Shown here: piece by piece, positions 6,975 to 10,472 of the stretch | Layout: every line of letters begins with the position of its first letter | Numbering within the stretch: the stretch's first letter is position 1 | Assembly (NCBI GenBank): GCA_947252915.1 | Contig: CAMXWI010000016.1 | Coordinates: 1-10,472 of the forward strand | Source of the DNA: an uncultured Lactobacillus sp. | GTDB taxonomy: Bacteria; Bacillota; Bacilli; Lactobacillales; Lactobacillaceae | Length of the DNA: 10,472 nucleotides | Direction of reading: 5' to 3' | Program-made: the position numbers and the translations under genes | The notes under the pieces: generated by a model | The model's input: only the letters and a program-made list of their open reading frames with translations | Told to the model about the DNA's origin: nothing | Database searches by the model: none

Positions 6975-8249
6975 CTACTTTAAAACCTTATATGCAGCGC
7001 CTAAATTAATACTCGAATCTTTAGCAACCCGTGCTTTAAAATCGGCTAATTGCTGGGCAGTCATTTCGTGAGTAATGATCACCACATGGGCTAAGCCATC
7101 CGCTTCTGTTTGCGTAATTTGACTAAAGCTGGCGTCAATTTCCGTCATAATTTGCGTTAACTTCAACATTTGCCCTGGCACATCTGGCATCATGATGGAA
7201 AGGAAATATGGGCAAACGACGTCGCGTGGTGCTGCAGGAATATACTGACGTTGATAATTATTAAAGAAATTACCATTTGTTTTCAGAACTAGATTTTTCG
7301 TGACCGAAATAATATCACTTAAAACACTATTGGCAGTTGGCAGGCAACCAGCCCCGGGACCATAGAAAAGGGTATCGCCCACAGCTTCCCCCGTTACCAT
7401 GACCGCATTATATTCGTTATTAATTGTTGCTAACGGGTGGTCCGCAGGTACTAGGGTTGGAGCAACTTCAACAAAGACCCCATCATCAATTACCTGTGCG
7501 ATCCCCACTAGTTTAATAACGTAACCAAATTTACCGGCTTGCTGAACATCAAAACCGTTTAAATGATCGATTCCCGTTACTGCAAAATCATCAACCGTTA
7601 ATTGAGTTCCAAAGGCAAACTGGCTCAAAATGACCATTTTATAAGCCGCATCCTTACCAGTAACATCATTAGTAGGATCCGCTTCAGCAAATCCCAACTG
7701 CTGGGCCGCTTTGAGTGCTTGGTCATACGACCAACCTTGCTGACTCATTTGCGTCAGAATGTAATTCGTGGTTCCATTCACGATCCCCTTAACCTCAGTA
7801 ATTTTATCCGCCGCAAAACTATTGGTAATCGTCCGCAGAATTGGAATTCCTCCAGCCACACTAGCTTCATACATCAAATCGCAATGATGGTCATGGGCGA
7901 GTTTCACCAATTCTGGACCATAGGTTGCCAAAAGATCCTTATTTGCAGTGACCACGTTTTTATGGTTACGCAGTGCCGCCTCAATGTATTCTTTAGCGGG
8001 ATGGATTCCACCTATCAGTTCCAATACAATTTGAATTTCATCATCATTAATGACGTCTTCCACTAACGTCGTTAATTCAATTTTATCTGCAACATCTTGG
8101 TGGCGCTCTGGATGATTCACGAGCACCCGCTTCACATTTAGTTGCCGTCCGGTGACATTCACCACCTTATCTTCATTATGCTGGATCATCTGTAACACAC
8201 CAGAGCCGACCGTTCCTAGGCCAAGCATCCCGATTTGAATGGTTTCCAT
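6975..8249 (-). CDS. hom: Homoserine dehydrogenase with C-terminal ACT domain
   Basis: It reduces aspartate semialdehyde to homoserine with NAD(P)H, at the branch point towards threonine and methionine. The 424-residue length matches the monofunctional Gram-positive type, not fused to aspartokinase. The nucleotide-binding loop is GLGTVG (10-15). NK in TANKDLLA (K104) is the cofactor/substrate lysine region, followed by EASVAGGIP (128-136) and the signature VNGTTNYIL (157-165). The catalytic Asp and Lys are in DVTGKDAAYK (D200 and K204, same spacing as in the yeast enzyme). An ACT domain occupies about 348-424 (YFLSIMMPDVPGQMLK onward) and in relatives mediates feedback inhibition by threonine. 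The start has GAGGTGG directly upstream. It is the first gene of a hom-thrB unit, transcribed from the divergent promoter region shared with thrC. Confidence 0.97.
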   Translation of the reverse strand: METIQIGMLGLGTVGSGVLQMIQHNEDKVVNVTGRQLNVKRVLVNHPERHQDVADKIELTTLVEDVINDDEIQIVLELIGGIHPAKEYIEAALRNHKNVVTANKDLLATYGPELVKLAHDHHCDLMYEASVAGGIPILRTITNSFAADKITEVKGIVNGTTNYILTQMSQQGWSYDQALKAAQQLGFAEADPTNDVTGKDAAYKMVILSQFAFGTQLTVDDFAVTGIDHLNGFDVQQAGKFGYVIKLVGIAQVIDDGVFVEVAPTLVPADHPLATINNEYNAVMVTGEAVGDTLFYGPGAGCLPTANSVLSDIISVTKNLVLKTNGNFFNNYQRQYIPAAPRDVVCPYFLSIMMPDVPGQMLKLTQIMTEIDASFSQITQTEADGLAHVVIITHEMTAQQLADFKARVAKDSSINLGAAYKVLK

Positions 8250-8288
8250 CTTGCCACCTCATTTTCTCATTATTTTTTCATTTTTAGC

Positions 8289-8318
8289 ATTGTAACATAC
8301 GTCCCTTCCAGGTTACAA
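8289..8318 (-). promoter_or_regulatory. Promoter of the hom-thrB operon
   Basis: On the minus strand, -35 TTGTAA (8318-8313) and -10 TACAAT (8294-8289) are separated by 18 bases. The transcript would start near 8282, leaving a leader of only about 33 bases before the hom ATG. That is too short for a T-box riboswitch or attenuator. It overlaps the thrC promoter completely. Confidence 0.6.
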
Positions 8319-8319
8319 T
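8290..8319 (+). promoter_or_regulatory. Promoter of thrC
   Basis: The plus strand carries the same promoter sequence as the hom side: -35 TTGTAA (8290-8295), 18 bases, -10 TACAAT (8314-8319). Transcription would start near 8326 and give a leader of about 37 bases, with no room for a riboswitch. Confidence 0.6.
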
Positions 8320-8362
8320 AACCAATAATCAATCACTAAATCTAGAAATGGAGGCTTTTTTC

Positions 8363-9856
8363 ATGCAATACCGTAGTACCCGTGGGCAAATTACAGCAAC
8401 ATTAAATTCGCCCCAAGCAGTCATCCAGGGGCTTGCTCCTGATGGTGGTCTTTTCGTCCCCGTCGATTTCCCCCAAGTCGACCTACCGCTGCAGAATCTA
8501 GCAACAATGTCCTACCAAGCAATTGCGGAATTAGTATTAGGCTGGTTCTTTGATGACCTTAGTAAAAACCAGCTTCACCAAATTGTTCAAGGAGCCTATG
8601 GTTCCCAATGGGATGATGCAACTATCGCACCACTTTCAGAAAAGCACGCTGGTAACTACTATCTTGAATTATTTCATGGGCCCACCCTGGCTTTTAAAGA
8701 CATTGCATTACAAGTCCTACCACGGTTAATGCAAAAATCCTTAACCATTGAAAAAAACAGTAATGAAATTATCATCCTCACAGCAACCTCTGGTGATACT
8801 GGAACTGCTTCAATGCGTGGTTTTAGTGATCAAGATGGTACACAGGTGATTGTTTTCTACCCTCACGGTGGTGTTAGTCCTGTTCAGTTAAGACAAATGT
8901 TAGGTCAGCGGGGAGATAACCTGACCGCAATCGCCATTGAGGGTAATTTTGATGATGCCCAAACTGCCGTTAAAACCATTTTTAATGATCAAAACTTTAA
9001 TGACCAATTACTGGCCAATGGTTTTCAATTCTCATCTGCTAACTCGATGAACATTGGTCGACTGATCCCCCAAATTGTTTATTATTTAAGCGCATATGGA
9101 CAACTTGTACGGCGTGGAGACATTCAACTAGGTGACCAAGTCAACTTTACGGTGCCAACAGGAAACTTTGGTGATATCCTCGCTGGCTATTATGCTAAAA
9201 AACTTGGATTACCAATTAATCGCCTCATTTGCGCATCCGACGAAAACAATGTTTTAACGGATTTCTTTAAAACCGGTCATTATGATCGAAAACGCCCTTT
9301 CTTCCTGACCAATTCACCAGCCATGGATATTTTGGTCTCCAGTAACCTGGAACGACTGCTGTTTGACATTTACGATGAGAGCGCTCCTAGTATCAATCAG
9401 TTAATGAAACAGTTAAATAACGATGGTAAATACTCAATTGATGATGGTGCCCGTGCTAAACTTCATAAACACTTTAATGCTGGTTATGCCACTCAGCAAG
9501 AGGTTCTACAGGAAATCAAGCGCATTTATCAACAGGATGGTTACGTGATTGACCCTCACACCGCCGTGGCTTCTTTCGTTGCTAACCAATACCAAGCTGT
9601 CACTAATGATTCCACCCCTAATGTCATTATCTCAACTGCTAGTCCCTATAAATTCCCAGAGACAGTGCACCAAGCAATTACTGATAAGCAGAGTTCAGTC
9701 ACCGGATTAGATGCTATTACCGAATTGCACCAACTTCTCCGACAACCATTAAGTCCAAACATTCAACAATTGTTTGATCAAAGTCAGCAGAGCGAACGGG
9801 TTATTCAGCCTGCCCAAATGAAATCAACTATTCGACAAATTCTGCAACTACAATAA
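8363..9856 (+). CDS. thrC: Threonine synthase
   Basis: This PLP enzyme converts O-phosphohomoserine to threonine and phosphate in the cytoplasm, the last step of the pathway begun by the divergent hom-thrB. The 497-residue product is of the long form (about 430-510) found in proteobacteria, yeast and lactobacilli, not the short Bacillus form (about 350). Motifs: N-terminal APDGGLFVP (25-33); HGPTLAFKDIALQ with the PLP-binding lysine K112; the phosphate/PLP loop ATSGDTGTAS (141-150); SANSMNIGRL (225-234); PTGNFGDILAGYYAKK (265-280). Start choice: an in-frame ATG at 8348 would add MEAFF, but GGAGG at 8350-8354 lies 8 bases before the ATG at 8363, so the latter is preferred. It is a single-gene unit with its own promoter and terminator, unlike the common hom-thrC-thrB order of other Firmicutes. 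Confidence 0.96.
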   Translation: MQYRSTRGQITATLNSPQAVIQGLAPDGGLFVPVDFPQVDLPLQNLATMSYQAIAELVLGWFFDDLSKNQLHQIVQGAYGSQWDDATIAPLSEKHAGNYYLELFHGPTLAFKDIALQVLPRLMQKSLTIEKNSNEIIILTATSGDTGTASMRGFSDQDGTQVIVFYPHGGVSPVQLRQMLGQRGDNLTAIAIEGNFDDAQTAVKTIFNDQNFNDQLLANGFQFSSANSMNIGRLIPQIVYYLSAYGQLVRRGDIQLGDQVNFTVPTGNFGDILAGYYAKKLGLPINRLICASDENNVLTDFFKTGHYDRKRPFFLTNSPAMDILVSSNLERLLFDIYDESAPSINQLMKQLNNDGKYSIDDGARAKLHKHFNAGYATQQEVLQEIKRIYQQDGYVIDPHTAVASFVANQYQAVTNDSTPNVIISTASPYKFPETVHQAITDKQSSVTGLDAITELHQLLRQPLSPNIQQLFDQSQQSERVIQPAQMKSTIRQILQLQ

Positions 9857-9871
9857 TTGCAAATCAATGAC

Positions 9872-9914
9872 AAAAGAGGAGCATAGCGATCAACGATCAC
9901 TATGCTCCTCTTTT
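9872..9914 (+). terminator. Terminator of thrC
   Basis: A long stem pairs 9872-9886 with 9900-9914 (AAAAGAGGAGCATAG/CTATGCTCCTCTTTT). It continues past one C/A mismatch into GATC-AAC-GATC, and the right arm ends in a T-run. It lies 15 bases after the thrC stop and its symmetry would also work from the other side. Confidence 0.88.
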
Positions 9915-9921
9915 AGGTAAT

Positions 9922-9948
9922 AAAAAAACGCCAAAACGGCGGTTTTTT
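9922..9948 (-). terminator. Terminator of the rplJ-rplL operon
   Basis: A compact CGCC-loop-GGCG stem is flanked by A7 on the left and T6 on the right. On the minus strand it gives a short GC stem followed by a T7 run, 12 bases beyond the rplL stop codon. This is the expected end of the ribosomal stalk transcript. Confidence 0.85.
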
Positions 9949-9960
9949 ATTTGGATAAAA

Positions 9961-10326
9961 CTACTTAAGGGTAACAGTAGCACCAGCGTCTTCAAGCTTA
10001 GCCTTGATGTCGTTGGCTTCGTCTTCCTTAGCGTCTTCCTTGATAACATATGGTGCGTTATCAACAAGGTCCTTAGCGTCCTTAAGGCCGGAACCAGTGA
10101 TGTCCTTAACAGCCTTAATAACCTTAACCTTAGCAGTACCTGGTTCAGTTAATTCAACAGTGAAGCTATCCTTAGCAGCACCGTCGCCACCAGCAGCACC
10201 TGCAACTGCAACTGGAGCAGCAGCTGAAACGTCAAATTCGTCTTCAATTGCCTTAACAAGGTCGTTAAGGTCAGAGATTGATGCTTCCTTTAATGAAGCA
10301 ATAATAGCATCCTTATCAAAAGCCAT
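9961..10326 (-). CDS. rplL: 50S ribosomal protein L7/L12
   Basis: The 121-residue acidic stalk protein is present in multiple copies on the ribosome and recruits translation factors. It has the N-terminal dimerisation and L10-binding helices (about 1-35), an alanine/glycine-rich flexible hinge (about 36-55, [16 protein letters not shown]) and the conserved C-terminal domain with [20 protein letters not shown], the factor-binding surface. Length and sequence are normal. A perfect GGAGG (10340-10336) lies 9 bases before the ATG. Codon use is strongly restricted (lysine AAG, alanine GCA/GCT/GCC, aspartate GAC), as expected for very high expression. It follows rplJ by 66 bases on the same strand and is closed by a terminator immediately downstream. 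Confidence 0.99.
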   Translation of the reverse strand: MAFDKDAIIASLKEASISDLNDLVKAIEDEFDVSAAAPVAVAGAAGGDGAAKDSFTVELTEPGTAKVKVIKAVKDITGSGLKDAKDLVDNAPYVIKEDAKEDEANDIKAKLEDAGATVTLK

Positions 10327-10392
10327 TTTTAAATTCCTCCAATGATTAAATCTTGTTTAATTGATAGTTTAAATGTAACTGTAAGCACACAA

Positions 10393-10472
10393 TTATGCGG
10401 CTTCGTCGGCCTTGTCGGCAACGGCCTTGACGGCCCGTGCGATCTTCCGCATTGGGTCTTGCAATGCAGATG
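10393..10472 (-). CDS. rplJ: 50S ribosomal protein L10, C-terminal end (gene runs off the window)
   Basis: The last 25 codons before a TAA at 10395-10393 read SALQDPMRKIARAVKAV followed by an Ala/Asp/Lys-rich tail (ADKADEAA). This is the C-terminal helix of L10, the segment that binds L7/L12 dimers. The assignment is strengthened by its position directly upstream of rplL. The start and the L10 autoregulatory leader lie outside the window. Confidence 0.9.
   Translation of the reverse strand, partial: SALQDPMRKIARAVKAVADKADEAA

Larger units (their letters stand above)
8289..8319. repeat. Inverted repeat ATTGTAAC / GTTACAAT spanning both divergent promoters
   Basis: The 8-bp arms 8289-8296 and 8312-8319 are exact reverse complements separated by 15 bases. 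Each arm holds the -10 box of one promoter and the -35 box of the other. The symmetry could also be an operator for a regulator of threonine synthesis. Confidence 0.7.

Noticed and set aside
7602..8066. 154-codon plus-strand frame antisense to hom
   Set aside because: The composition is that of a complement of hom codons. There is no domain and no initiation signal.
8250..8362. T-box or attenuator upstream of hom or thrC
   Set aside because: Predicted leaders are 33 and 37 bases. There is no terminator hairpin and no T-box TGGN sequence in context.
10004..10345. 113-codon plus-strand frame antisense to rplL
   Set aside because: It is an artefact of the strongly biased codons of rplL; the alanine/serine/leucine-rich translation mirrors the opposite strand.

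Overview
The window looks like chromosomal DNA from a lactic acid bacterium of the Lactobacillaceae. The reasons are a moderate GC content, strong GGAGG-type ribosome binding sites, protein sequences typical of lactobacilli (a LacI/GalR-type regulator, a GH36 alpha-galactosidase and a LacS-like permease) and compact operons closed by strong intrinsic terminators. Genus and species cannot be fixed from sequence alone. Everything reads as ordinary housekeeping or accessory metabolism. No phage, transposon, CRISPR array or defence module was seen.

Layout. (1) 1-396: 3' part of an Rrf2-family regulator, cut by the window edge. (2) 397-582: intergenic, with a bidirectional terminator and an odd tRNA T-arm-like hairpin. 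(3) 583-2196, minus strand: a LacI-family regulator followed by a UPF0340/YwlG-type gene of unknown function. (4) 2197-2385: divergent control region with several GTTTACT-type operator half-sites and a cre-like CcpA box. (5) 2386-5988, plus strand: alpha-galactosidase and a GPH-family sugar permease, a two-gene melibiose/raffinose uptake and hydrolysis operon. (6) 6098-8249, minus strand: hom-thrB. (7) 8250-8362: short divergent promoter region built as a near-perfect inverted repeat. (8) 8363-9856, plus strand: thrC. (9) 9857-9960: two back-to-back terminators. (10) 9961-10472, minus strand: rplL and the end of rplJ.

How the genes work together. The permease is expected to import an alpha-galactoside, and the intracellular GH36 enzyme to release galactose from it. 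The divergently transcribed LacI-type protein is the obvious local repressor, and the cre-like box suggests glucose repression through CcpA. Hom, ThrB and ThrC are three consecutive activities from aspartate semialdehyde to threonine (Hom makes homoserine, ThrB phosphorylates it, ThrC makes threonine). They are split over two divergent units that appear to share one symmetric promoter. RplJ and RplL form the ribosomal stalk.

Most notable observations: the self-complementary double promoter between hom and thrC (8289-8319), the three-part operator and cre cluster in front of the alpha-galactosidase, and the canonical tRNA T-arm-like hairpin at 510-540, which could be a relic of a tRNA gene or an attachment site. 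No clearly new biological system is evident.
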